NCBI GenBank assembly: GCA_963678445.1
Contig: OY782877.1
Coordinates: forward strand, 3,038,001-3,102,000
Direction: 5' to 3'
DNA: 64,000 bases
DNA from: G963678445 sp963678445
Lineage (GTDB): Bacteria; Hydrogenedentota; Hydrogenedentia; Hydrogenedentales; G963678445
Part shown: positions 8,897-17,400 of the stretch, piece by piece
Position numbering within the stretch: position 1 is the stretch's first letter
How the letters are laid out: every line of letters begins with the position of its first letter
Made by a program: the position numbers and the translations under genes
The notes under the pieces: generated by a model
Told to the model about the DNA's origin: nothing
What the model saw: the letters and a program-made list of their open reading frames with translations, nothing else
The model's database searches: none

Positions 8897-9775
8897 ATGT
8901 CGCAGGAATTGGACGGGGCTTTTATCCGAAAATGTTTACCGGAACGTCCTGAAGCGGGACATAAGGGGACCTTCGGGCATGTTTTTGTGCTGGCAGGTTC
9001 ACGGGGGTTTACAGGAGCCGCCAAATTGACCTGTACCGCGGCGTATCGTGCAGGGGCGGGACTGGTTACCCTCGCTACGCCTCATCCACTGGGGGATATC
9101 ATGGCGGTTGCGCTGACCGAAACGATGACATGTCGGCTGGCTTCCACTGCGGAAGAAACGTTTGCGCATGTTGCGGTGGACAAGGCCGTGCATTTTGCAC
9201 AAGGTAAAAATGCCGTGGTTATTGGACCGGGGATGTCGCGCCATCCTGAAACGGTAGGCTTTGTTCAGGATGTATTGCCGCAGTTTGGCTTGCCGTTGGT
9301 TGTAGACGCGGATGCGCTGAATGCGTTGAGCGAACAGCCCGAATTGCTGCATGAGATCCATACGCCTTGTATACTAACACCGCACCCGGGGGAAATGGCG
9401 CGTTTGGTAGGGTGTAGCACGAAAACGGTGCAGGCGGATCGGGTAGCCGTGGCACAGGCCCTGGCGCAGGAAATGCACAAGGTTGTTGTGTTAAAAGGAT
9501 TTCGTACCGTGGTGGCGGACCCCTCTGGCCAGACATGCATCAACCCTACGGGAAATCAGGGAATGGGAACGGGCGGGGTCGGCGATGTGCTTGCTGGTTT
9601 GCTCGGCGGCCTGCTTGCCCAGGGAATAGATGCCTTTGAAGCGGCATGTCTGGGGGTGTATCTGCATGGCTTGGCAGGTGATCTGGCGGCAGAGAAATGT
9701 ACGGCGCGTGCATTGATGGCGCGGGATGTGTTGAACGCCCTTCCTGCGGCATGGCAGGCGGTGGAGGCGGAGTAA
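8897..9775 (+). CDS. nnrD: ADP-dependent NAD(P)H-hydrate dehydratase
   Basis: A 292-residue ribokinase-fold enzyme that repairs hydrated NAD(P)H by ADP-dependent dehydration in the cytoplasm. Family marks are GHKGTFGHVFVLAGS near the N-terminus, ILTPHPGEMARLVG in the middle, and the nucleotide and catalytic block NQGMGTGGVGDVLAGLL near the C-terminus. The start is ATG 8897, with GGAGAG 4-6 nt upstream; an in-frame ATG at 8885 is possible but lacks a site. It is a stand-alone dehydratase: the YjeF_N epimerase (NnrE) half usually fused to it in other bacteria is absent here and must be encoded elsewhere if present. thiL follows after 6 nt. Confidence 0.9.
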   Translation: MSQELDGAFIRKCLPERPEAGHKGTFGHVFVLAGSRGFTGAAKLTCTAAYRAGAGLVTLATPHPLGDIMAVALTETMTCRLASTAEETFAHVAVDKAVHFAQGKNAVVIGPGMSRHPETVGFVQDVLPQFGLPLVVDADALNALSEQPELLHEIHTPCILTPHPGEMARLVGCSTKTVQADRVAVAQALAQEMHKVVVLKGFRTVVADPSGQTCINPTGNQGMGTGGVGDVLAGLLGGLLAQGIDAFEAACLGVYLHGLAGDLAAEKCTARALMARDVLNALPAAWQAVEAE

Positions 9776-9781
9776 GCGTCT

Positions 9782-10765
9782 ATGACTACATTGCGCACCC
9801 TGAGTGAATTTGGATTCATTGAGCAGATTAGCGCGTTTCTTCCTTCCAATGCGAACGTACTCGTAGGCTTGGGGGATGACTGCGCTGTCGTGCAGGGCGG
9901 GGGCGACCGGCTTTGGTTGCTGTCTTGCGATGCGTCGTTGGAAAAAGTGCATTTTCGGCGTGATTGGGCCAGTGCGGAAGAGATTGGCTGGAAAGCAGCG
10001 GCCTCGGCATTGAGTGACATTGCCGCTATGGGGGGGCGTCCCGCATTTGTATTGACGACGGTGGCGGCTCCGGGGGATATGGATGCGGACTTTTTGCAGG
10101 ATGTCATGCGGGGAATGGCTCAGGCCGCGGAAAGTTGTCAGGCGGTTATTGTGGGGGGTGACACGACACGCGCAATCGAAGGATTGCTCCTGGATGTGAG
10201 TGTAATTGGTGAAACAGTGGAAGGGGCTTATCGCCTTCGCAAGGGAACCCAGCCAGGCGATGTGCTATGTGTTACCGGTTGCCCCGGCTTATCGACCGCA
10301 GGTTTGCGAGCCCTCCTGGAAGGGAGAAGCGCGCCGGAACTACGGCAGGCGCATTTGCACCCGGTGCCACGAATAGCAGAGGGACAGTGGCTCGCTTCCC
10401 GTGCTGAAGTCCATGCAATGCTGGACGTAAGCGACGGGTTGTTGCAGGATGCCGGACATCTTGCCAAGGCAGCTGCACTGGGCCTGGACATCGATCCAGA
10501 CAGCCTTCCCATGGCTCCTGTTTTGCAAGCCTATGCAGAAAAATGGGGATGGGATCCAATTTCCTTCATTTTGTCAGGCGGCGAAGCGTATGAACTGGCC
10601 TTTTCGGTTTCAGCCGCTCAGCTTGACGCTCTTATAATCGACTTCCAAAATACCTTCGAACTTCAGGTCACGCCCGTAGGTCAATTTACCAAAGATTGGT
10701 CGGGGGTGCGTGTTGCAGGGAAAGCGCCTGTCCAATTGGGCTTTGACCATTTTCAAGGGCAGTAG
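9782..10765 (+). CDS. thiL: Thiamine-monophosphate kinase
   Basis: A 327-residue ThiL that phosphorylates thiamine monophosphate to thiamine diphosphate with ATP and Mg2+. Conserved sites are GLGDDCAVV (Asp metal ligands), LSDIAAMGGRPAFVL, VIVGGDTTRA, the MLDVSDGLLQDAGHLA block and SGGEAYELAF near the C-terminus. Length is normal. It begins 6 nt after nnrD, so the two form an operon, and it ends before a terminator. No TPP riboswitch was seen upstream. Confidence 0.93.
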   Translation: MTTLRTLSEFGFIEQISAFLPSNANVLVGLGDDCAVVQGGGDRLWLLSCDASLEKVHFRRDWASAEEIGWKAAASALSDIAAMGGRPAFVLTTVAAPGDMDADFLQDVMRGMAQAAESCQAVIVGGDTTRAIEGLLLDVSVIGETVEGAYRLRKGTQPGDVLCVTGCPGLSTAGLRALLEGRSAPELRQAHLHPVPRIAEGQWLASRAEVHAMLDVSDGLLQDAGHLAKAAALGLDIDPDSLPMAPVLQAYAEKWGWDPISFILSGGEAYELAFSVSAAQLDALIIDFQNTFELQVTPVGQFTKDWSGVRVAGKAPVQLGFDHFQGQ

Positions 10766-10796
10766 GTATGCAAGCCTCCCACCGCTTACAATAAAG

Positions 10797-10827
10797 AAAA
10801 ACCCCGATTACGAAAATCGGGGTTTTT
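10797..10827. terminator. Bidirectional rho-independent terminator
   Basis: A 12-bp stem with A-run and T-run sides (10797-10808 with 10816-10827, 7-nt loop) lies between the convergent thiL and DUF1080 genes and can serve both strands. Confidence 0.88.
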
Positions 10828-10886
10828 AAATGAAAAGGGAGAGAAGATTTCCTCTCTCCCTGATACGTACTCACAAAATATAGAAA

Positions 10887-11996
10887 TTACTTGTTCGGAT
10901 ATTCCTGAACATTGATGTTTTTGAAGGAAAGGTCGGTTGTTGGATCGTGTCCCTGCAGGTGAATCGTGCCTGCAATATTGACATAACCCTGTTTACCATT
11001 GGCGTCTTCAGATACGGCGCGCGTATCATAATAGTCGCTAACCTGGTATCCATCGATCCATACAGCGATGTGGTTACCTTCGCAGATGAGGGTCTTGTTG
11101 AACCATTCGTGGTCGGTGGAGACAACCTTGCGCGCTTCCTGATCACCATAGATACCGCCGGTACCGAAGTCGACAGGGTGGGTGCGCTCTTTCTCCCATT
11201 GATTACGTACCTGCGATTCATAGCCTTTCCAGAAGACGCCCGCCGGACCGCGGAAGAAGACGCCGCTATTCAGGTGGTCGCCGTTGGAAATGATGTCGAG
11301 CTGCAGTACGAAATCTTTGTAAAGACCTGCGGTTTCAATCTGGCCGTTACCATCTTTAATATTGAGGGCGCCGTCGACGACGGAGAAGATGGATTTATGG
11401 CCCGGAATGATGTTCCAGCCTTCGAGGTCTTTGCCGTTAAAGATGGGTTTCAAGTGCAGCGGGCGCAATTTGACTTCCATGATTTCCACCTTGGGTGCAC
11501 GGCGATCACCCGCGTAACGTTGGAACTGGAAGCAGATATGACCACGGCCGTTACTGGCGCTAAAGCCCTCTACAGCAACACCGTCAACTGTAGCAGAAAC
11601 ATCGTTCCCCAACGCTTTCACGACGACTTCCTGTACCTTGGCGTCCCGCAAGGTTGCCGGTAACACAAGCGCCGCACCGCCTGTTTCCGAAGTGTGTCCG
11701 GAAAGTGTGCTGCGTACGGCTATGCCAGCACTCCCCTGGCCCTTCACCCGGATTTTAGCGACCAACTCAAAGTCAGCGAACTGGCAGGTCGACGCCAAGA
11801 AACCATTGGTGCCTCGCATCGCCATCATAGCACCGTCCTTGGCTTGCCAGTCCGCATCGCCAAAGGCAGTCCAGCCCATCAACGTTTCCCCATCAAATAA
11901 ATTGATCCATTGTCCTTCTGCTACTTCCTGCGCCATGACGGGCATGGCTGCGGCCACTACGACCGCCAAGGCCAGCGTACCCAAAACACGTTTCAT
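10887..11996 (-). CDS. Secreted protein with two DUF1080 (3-keto-disaccharide hydrolase-like) domains
   Basis: A 369-residue exported protein with a clear Sec signal (MKRVLGTLALAVVVAAAM to MAQE). Two DUF1080, concanavalin-like beta-sandwich domains are visible. The first spans about residues 30-175 (WINLFDGETLMGWTAFG) and is divergent. The second spans about 180-369 and is canonical (KPIFNGKDLEGWNIIPG, NSGVFFRGPAGVFWKGYESQ, WIDGYQVSDYYDTR). DUF1080 proteins are expanded in Planctomycetes and Hydrogenedentes, and some hydrolyse 3-keto-disaccharides made by Gfo/Idh/MocA-type dehydrogenases. That fits the Tat-exported oxidoreductase 2.2 kb away, but the link is inference. AAAGGAAGAG precedes the ATG. 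Confidence 0.87.
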   Translation of the reverse strand: MKRVLGTLALAVVVAAAMPVMAQEVAEGQWINLFDGETLMGWTAFGDADWQAKDGAMMAMRGTNGFLASTCQFADFELVAKIRVKGQGSAGIAVRSTLSGHTSETGGAALVLPATLRDAKVQEVVVKALGNDVSATVDGVAVEGFSASNGRGHICFQFQRYAGDRRAPKVEIMEVKLRPLHLKPIFNGKDLEGWNIIPGHKSIFSVVDGALNIKDGNGQIETAGLYKDFVLQLDIISNGDHLNSGVFFRGPAGVFWKGYESQVRNQWEKERTHPVDFGTGGIYGDQEARKVVSTDHEWFNKTLICEGNHIAVWIDGYQVSDYYDTRAVSEDANGKQGYVNIAGTIHLQGHDPTTDLSFKNINVQEYPNK

Positions 11997-12183
11997 GAAT
12001 CTCTTCCTTTCTTTTCAACGATAGACCGCATATGCGCGTTAATCTATCCTCCAAAAAATATCGTTTCTCTCATCGCACGAGTGGACAGAGATCTACACTC
12101 TACGAAAATATAAGCTTGAAAAGCAATTCAATTATTACGGTTTACAGAGTATAGCGCAATATTTTAATAAGAATGCAAAAAGA

Positions 12184-12280
12184 GGCGGTCATAAAAAAAC
12201 GGATTTTTTTTTACTGTGCTTAGCTACGGTGCGAATCATTTCGCCTGGGTGTGCTCGCTGGAGCACCGTAGATTTTTTTG
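12184..12280 (+). repeat. Dispersed intergenic repeat, copy A
   Basis: It has the family left block (GTCATAAAAAA then CGGATTTT), the mid block CTACGGT and the terminal hairpin GTGCTC-GCTG-GAGCAC at 12251-12266. In this copy a further 9-bp inverted repeat, CTACGGTGC (12224-12232) with GCACCGTAG (12263-12271), lengthens the fold and is followed by a T-run. It lies just upstream of the promoter of the next gene. Confidence 0.7.
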
Positions 12281-12289
12281 CATCACAAG

Positions 12290-12318
12290 TTGGATTTGTA
12301 GAGGGATCGTGCTAGAAT
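12290..12318 (+). promoter_or_regulatory. Candidate sigma70-type promoter for the DUF1573 lipoprotein gene
   Basis: TTGGAT at 12290-12295, a 17-nt spacer and TAGAAT at 12313-12318. This leaves a leader of about 95 nt before ATG 12421. Confidence 0.55.
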
Positions 12319-12420
12319 CTTTTTTGTATGAATTCTAAGGGGCGTTTTTGCACCCAGATTCACATTTACGATTCACCTGCCTTTTAAATGCAAGGCAGTC
12401 ACTACAGGAGATATTGGGAT

Positions 12421-13818
12421 ATGAAGAAGTTGCTAAGTGTTTTTTTCAGTCTAATATTGGTGGCCACACTGAGTGCATGTGGCGGAAGCGATACCGCTGC
12501 GCCAGCAGCGTCGTCAAAGACGGAAACGGCTGCACCCGCTGAAAAGGCAGCACCCACTGCGCCTGCAGCAGCGACGAAAGAACCAGTGGAAGCGGCTGCA
12601 CCAGTCGAGAAAGAAACAACCCCCACTCCTGCGCCAGCAGCACAACCTGCGGCACCCGCATCCGCACCTGTACCTGTACCTGCAGCAGAGGCGGCAGAAG
12701 AGGGGAATCAAGCACCTGCTGAAAAGGCCAAGGGTGCTCCCAAGATGGTAAGTCCGGAGCCGGTGTATCAATTTGGCGAGATGGACAATAACAAAAAAGT
12801 TGAGCACGCCTTCATTGTCCGTAATGACGGAGACGCCACCCTGAATATTTCGCGCGTGAAGACCTCTTGCGGTTGCACCGTGGCGCAACCCGAGAAAAAA
12901 GTACTGGCCCCTGGTGAAGCCACCAAGGTCAATGCGACACTTTCTTTGCGTGGGCGTCAAGGCAAGGTGACAAAATCTATCACCGTCTATTCGGATGATC
13001 CCGAAACCCCCTCGTTTGTACTTAAATTTGAGGGGACGGCCATCGCCGCTATTCATATGGAGCCGGCACGGTTGAGCTTTGGGCGGGTGATGGATAATGA
13101 GGTGCATACGCGCAAGGTGAATATCCGTGCGCAAAAAGAAGAAATTACCTTCCATATTACCAAGGTAGAGTACAGCAAACTGGACGGGATTAAGGCCGAA
13201 GTAGAAACAGTCACCGATGGTAAAGAATACAATGTGACCGTGCAAAATGAAGGACCGTTCCCGACAGGCAACCTGAGTGGACGCATTATGCTGCACACCG
13301 ACTACCCGGCACGCCCCGTACTTTACCTGAATGTATTTGCCCAGGTAATCGGCGTATTAGAAGTAGCGCCTCCCTCGATTTCCATTCGTGTGAGCGATGA
13401 CGAAACCCGGACCACCTCGCAATACATTCGGGTCTCTTCAGGCCGCGTGCAGGAGTTTGAGATTGCCGACATTATTGTGCCGGTCGACAGCATGACAGCG
13501 GAAATTAAGCCGCGCAAAGATAGAAATAAAGAGGATATCCAAAATGATTACCTGATCTATCTCAAAAACATGCCCATGACCGAAGCGCTGGAAGGAAAGA
13601 GCCTGACATTGGTACTCACCGATGCGGAGAAGACCAAAGTTGATATTCCCTTCCAAATTGTGAAAATGAACAAGAAGAATTTAGTGCCGTTAAAACGTCA
13701 AATTGCCCCGGCCAAGCCTAAAGCAGCGACGGCAGCACCTGACGCGGCGGCAACAGCACCGGCGACAGCCGCCCCTAAGGCCGCTGCACCCTCCGCACCG
13801 ACAGTCGAGAAAAAGTAG
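12421..13818 (+). CDS. DUF1573 lipoprotein with Ala/Pro-rich linkers
   Basis: A 465-residue lipoprotein beginning MKKLLSVFFSLILVATLSAC, with lipobox LSAC. I chose ATG 12421 because it starts the signal peptide and AGGAG lies 10 nt upstream. Residues about 22-120 are an Ala/Pro/Glu low-complexity spacer. A DUF1573 domain follows (FGEMDNNKKVEHAFIVRNDG, then SCGCTVAQPEK, then SVTVYSDDPETP-like text), which is an Ig-like fold of unknown function. A second and third beta-rich region reach to about residue 430, and an Ala/Pro tail ends the protein. The long flexible spacer suggests a domain held away from the membrane. The gene is monocistronic, with its own promoter and terminator. Confidence 0.85.
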   Translation: MKKLLSVFFSLILVATLSACGGSDTAAPAASSKTETAAPAEKAAPTAPAAATKEPVEAAAPVEKETTPTPAPAAQPAAPASAPVPVPAAEAAEEGNQAPAEKAKGAPKMVSPEPVYQFGEMDNNKKVEHAFIVRNDGDATLNISRVKTSCGCTVAQPEKKVLAPGEATKVNATLSLRGRQGKVTKSITVYSDDPETPSFVLKFEGTAIAAIHMEPARLSFGRVMDNEVHTRKVNIRAQKEEITFHITKVEYSKLDGIKAEVETVTDGKEYNVTVQNEGPFPTGNLSGRIMLHTDYPARPVLYLNVFAQVIGVLEVAPPSISIRVSDDETRTTSQYIRVSSGRVQEFEIADIIVPVDSMTAEIKPRKDRNKEDIQNDYLIYLKNMPMTEALEGKSLTLVLTDAEKTKVDIPFQIVKMNKKNLVPLKRQIAPAKPKAATAAPDAAATAPATAAPKAAAPSAPTVEKK

Positions 13819-13842
13819 CCCGAGTTTCCAAATGACATCCAT

Positions 13843-13876
13843 GCCCCCCTGACGTTCAACGTCAGGGGGGCTTTTT
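13843..13876 (+). terminator. Rho-independent terminator of the DUF1573 gene
   Basis: An 11-bp GC-rich stem (13843-13853 with 13861-13871), loop GTTCAAC and five Ts. Confidence 0.9.
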
Positions 13877-13936
13877 GATGTCTGCCACCCTAAAAGTGGT
13901 TATAGAGATGGAATTTTATAGTAATCTCTGGCCCGC

Positions 13937-14058
13937 TTTAGTGACTAACATTTCAGAAGTTGTCATAAAAAACGGAATTTTTGCTGCAGTCAGCGACGGT
14001 AAGGACCGTATTTTTTGGGTGTGGCCCTGGCCACCTTGTGGTCGCTGGACCACTTTAA
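13937..14058 (+). repeat. Dispersed intergenic repeat, copy B
   Basis: A full copy: TTTAGTGACTAACATTTCAG at the left end, TTGTCATAAAAAACGGAATT, then three short stems. These are ACGGT-aagg-ACCGT, GTGGCC-ct-GGCCAC and the terminal GTGGTC-gctg-GACCAC at 14038-14053. It matches copy D, read in reverse, over nearly its whole length. Confidence 0.8.
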
Positions 14059-14184
14059 TTGTTTTTTTGGGGAGAAGGCGATTGCATGACAGTCCGTTTG
14101 GGCTCAACGTAAGCGCTACTGTAATGTTTTCGATTTTTCTTGGTACCCTTTTAAGGGGGAATTAGGGGTTTGCGGGGGTGGGCT

Positions 14185-14212
14185 TTGTGTTGTTGAGGGA
14201 ATATGTTAGAAT
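14185..14212 (+). promoter_or_regulatory. Candidate promoter for the giant PKD gene
   Basis: TTGTGT at 14185-14190, a 16-nt spacer and TAGAAT at 14207-14212. A start near 14219 would give a leader of about 255 nt that includes two hairpins and repeat copy C. Confidence 0.4.
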
Positions 14213-14219
14213 ATTCTAT

Positions 14220-14284
14220 GGAAGTTTGTAGTGCAACTTCCGGTAGTGCTGCCCCGCGTGGTTCTGTGGGCACCATGCACGCGG
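14220..14284 (+). other. Two hairpins at the expected 5' end of the giant-gene transcript
   Basis: GGAAGTT (14220-14226) pairs with AACTTCC (14235-14241), and CCGCGTG (14254-14260) pairs with CACGCGG (14278-14284). The first stem would be at the very 5' end of the mRNA if the promoter call is right. No known riboswitch was recognised. Confidence 0.45.
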
Positions 14285-14354
14285 TAGAGAGCATGTGTTT
14301 TGTAAAATTGGGACATTTTTATAGTTTTATTTGCAGTTTTTGCAGTGTTTGTAT

Positions 14355-14461
14355 GCTGACGCGATCCAGCGATCGCAGGCAAAAGGCATGGTCCTGACCA
14401 TCCCTAACCACAGCAAAAATTTCGTTGTTTTATGACAGTTTTTGGAATGCTGGTCACTAAA
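14355..14461 (-). repeat. Dispersed intergenic repeat, copy C
   Basis: A full copy in reverse orientation. The terminal hairpin is GCGATC-cagc-GATCGC at 14361-14376, a compensated variant of the usual stem. It is followed by ATGGTCCTGACCAT, the AAATTTCGTT and TTATGACAGT blocks and the left end GGTCACTAAAT. The left end stops about 14 nt before the start codon of the giant gene, next to its GAGGG ribosome site. Confidence 0.8.
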
Positions 14462-14474
14462 TGAGGGTCAGAGT

Positions 14475-17400
14475 ATGCGTGGATTCGGGCGGAATGGATG
14501 CTTTTGTCTATGGGCTGTATTGGGGTTATGCGGGGTGGTGGCGATACCGGGGGTAGCGCAGACTACGATGACCATGGAACGGCTGATTGTAGGCGATGGC
14601 TACTACCGCCCTGGTGAGACGCTGGATATCACGGTGACTTTTCTGGTGGAGGGTAGCGACAGGGTGCTTCAATTGGGTTTGGAGGAGACCCTGCCTGCAG
14701 GGTGGACGTTTAATACCCTTGTGGGTGGGCGTTTACCCCAGATTCCGCCAGCATCGGGTGCCTCAGGGCAGCTCAATTTTGCCTGGATTATGGTGCCCAA
14801 TAATTTTCCTGTCTCGTTTACCTATCGTGTGAACACGCCCGCCAGTTCGACAGGGACCAAGTCGATTATCGGTAGAGGATTATATGGTTTTGGCACGGAT
14901 ATTTATCCAACGCAAGATGTTATTAGCACGATTCCTTCCTTGGGCGGGGGGGAAGGTGAGGGCGAAGGTGCGGCGGAAGGTGAAGGCGAGGGGGCTGTAG
15001 AGGGGGAAGGCGAAGGTGCGGCGGAAGGCGAGGGCGAGGGAGCCATTGAGGAAACGGTGGTGTCGTATACGCGCGTTGCGACGGGGGACGGTTCGTATGA
15101 GCCCGGTGGAACGGTGGATCTGACGGTGACGATCTCGAAGACGGGCGAAAAAGCGTTGACGCAGTTGGGGATTTCAGAGGAACTACCGGCGGGCTGGTCG
15201 TTCAATCAGTTGGTGAGTGGAGCATTGCCTCCTATTAAACCCAATTCGGGAAGTACGGGTTCGATTGCTTTCGCCTGGATTAGCATCCCGGCCTTGCCGA
15301 TTACTTTTACCTATCGTTTAAATGTGCCAGCAGATGCTACGGGCACACAGGGAGTCTCGGGTGAGGGTATTTATTCGGTAGGTGCTGAGCAGTTGTATAC
15401 CGCCCTTGTACTTACGTCATTGGAAGAAGGTGCTGCGGCGGAGGGTGAAGGTGAGGGGGCAGTAGAAGGGGAAGGCGAGGGCGGTGCCGAAGGTGAGGGG
15501 GAAGGCGCTGCGCCGGTGGAGGGGATGACGTTGACGCGCTCGGCGGGGGTAGCAGGATTTTATTCGCCAGGGGGACTGGTGGACGTAACGGTGACACTGG
15601 CGTATTCGGGTTCTGAAACGGTGACCTTGCTGGGTATGGAGGAGATGGCGCCGGAGGGATGGACGTATAAGGGGATAGTAAGTGGGGCCTCTCCAGCGGT
15701 GACGCCGTCGGTAGGGGATACGGGTACACTGGGCTTTGCCTGGATTACGGTGCCCTCATTGCCGGTGACGTTTACCTATCGCCTGCAAGTGCCCGGGATA
15801 ACTACAGGTCTCCAGACAATTTCAGGACAGATTCTGTATTCGCTGGGCGGTGACATGTTGAAGACCCCTATGCTGAATACAGATTTGCAAGAGGGCGCGT
15901 CGTCGTCTGAGGGAGAAGCTGAAGGCGCTACAGAGGGCGAAGGCGAAGGTGCTGCGCCAGTCGAGGGCTTGGTGTTACAGCGCGTAGTACCCTCGGAAAG
16001 CTATTCTCCAGGCGGCACATTGGTGCTGGAAGTGACCTTGCGATATGGGGACGATGCAGCGGTTTTGGCATTGGCTCTGGAAGAAACGCTGCCGACGACC
16101 TGGAGCTTCCACTCCATGGTGTCGGGCTCAATGCCTCAGTTCACCCCTGTGGAAGGGGATACGGGCACATTGACATTTGCGTGGAGTTCGGTGCCGGCGT
16201 TCCCGGCGACATTTCGCTATCGCGTGGCCGTGCCTGCAGAAACAACAGGTATGCAACAATTGACAGGACAGGCAACGTATCGTCAGTCGGGGCCTGAATT
16301 GGTGTCGAATACGGCTACGACGGATATACCGGAAGGTACTGCAGCGACTGAAGGAGAGACAGAGGGCGCTGTACTGGAAGGCGAAAGTGAGGGGGCGCTT
16401 GAGGGGGAGGGAGAACTAGGGGCGGTGGATGGCCCTTTGGTCTATCTGCGACAGAACTCAGATGTGGAGGGGGTGGTGTATCCGCATTATCGTTTTGCAC
16501 CGGGTGAGTCGGTGTATATTCGGGTGACGATTCGATATGTGGGCGATGAAGGCTTGACAGCGTTGGCGTTGACGGAGACCTTGCCGGAAGGTTGGGTATA
16601 TAAAGGGGTGGTGGATGGCATTACGCCCGAACTGAAACCCGGCAGCGGTTCTACCGGGGAGCTATTATTTGCGTATTTTAATGTTCGTCCAAGAACATTT
16701 TTCGTATATGAGGCCCAGGCACCCGCCGATGCCACGGGAGAACAGTTGTTTTCCGGTGTGGCGCAGTATCGGGAAAACAGTGCAGAACAGACGACAGACC
16801 CGATTGTAAGCACTTTTTTACCGTTTAGCGATCCGGATTTGGTGGTGGAAAACATATCGCTTCCTGAGTCGGGCTGGATAGGACAAAAATTACCGCTGTC
16901 GTGGAAAACGCGTAACCAGGGCGGCAATGTAACCTCAACAGGATGGCGTGATTGCGTCTATTTATCTGCAGATAATAAACTGGGTGACGATACCCTGTTG
17001 GGGTGCATATCGCATGAGACCATGCTGGATATTGCCGCCTCAGTTTCCTCCGCTCCCACGGATTGGGTAGTGCCAGCAGTGACGCCGGGACAGTATTATG
17101 TCGTGGTGCAAACGGATGTCGACGGAGCATTGGAAGAGGATGAGGAAGAGAATAACGTAAGCGTAGCCGGGCCGTTTGACATTTTCTCGGTGACGTATGA
17201 GGCGACGGTGCAGGCAGAAGTGGAGGTGGCGGAAATGGGAACGGCAGTTGTGCTGACTGGCCAGACCATGGCGGTAGGGGGCGAAACGCCGCAGCCCAAT
17301 GCAGAGGTCTTTGTTGATGTGGTGTCGGATGCATTTATGTGGGAATTCTCAACGCAGTCGGACGCGTCAGGGGATTTTACGATCACTTTTGAACCCTTGC

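Larger units (their letters stand above)
11997..12420. other. Divergent intergenic region with repeat copy A and a promoter
   Basis: This 424-bp spacer between the leftward DUF1080 gene and the rightward DUF1573 lipoprotein gene is A/T-rich. It holds dispersed repeat copy A and a sigma70-like promoter. No coding signal was seen. Confidence 0.7.
13819..14474. other. Intergenic region with terminator, inverted repeat pair and structured leader
   Basis: These 656 bp hold, in order, the terminator of the lipoprotein gene, repeat copy B (+), a promoter, two small hairpins and repeat copy C (-), ending at the ribosome site of the giant PKD gene. No coding signal was seen. Confidence 0.7.

Noticed and set aside
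9782..10765. A TPP riboswitch before nnrD-thiL
   Set aside because: No CUGAGA-type thi-box sequence was seen in the 200 bp before nnrD.
13937..14058. The family hairpin considered as an ordinary rho-independent terminator
   Set aside because: Copies occur upstream as well as downstream of genes and in both orientations, most lack a T-run, and copy B follows an already strong terminator.
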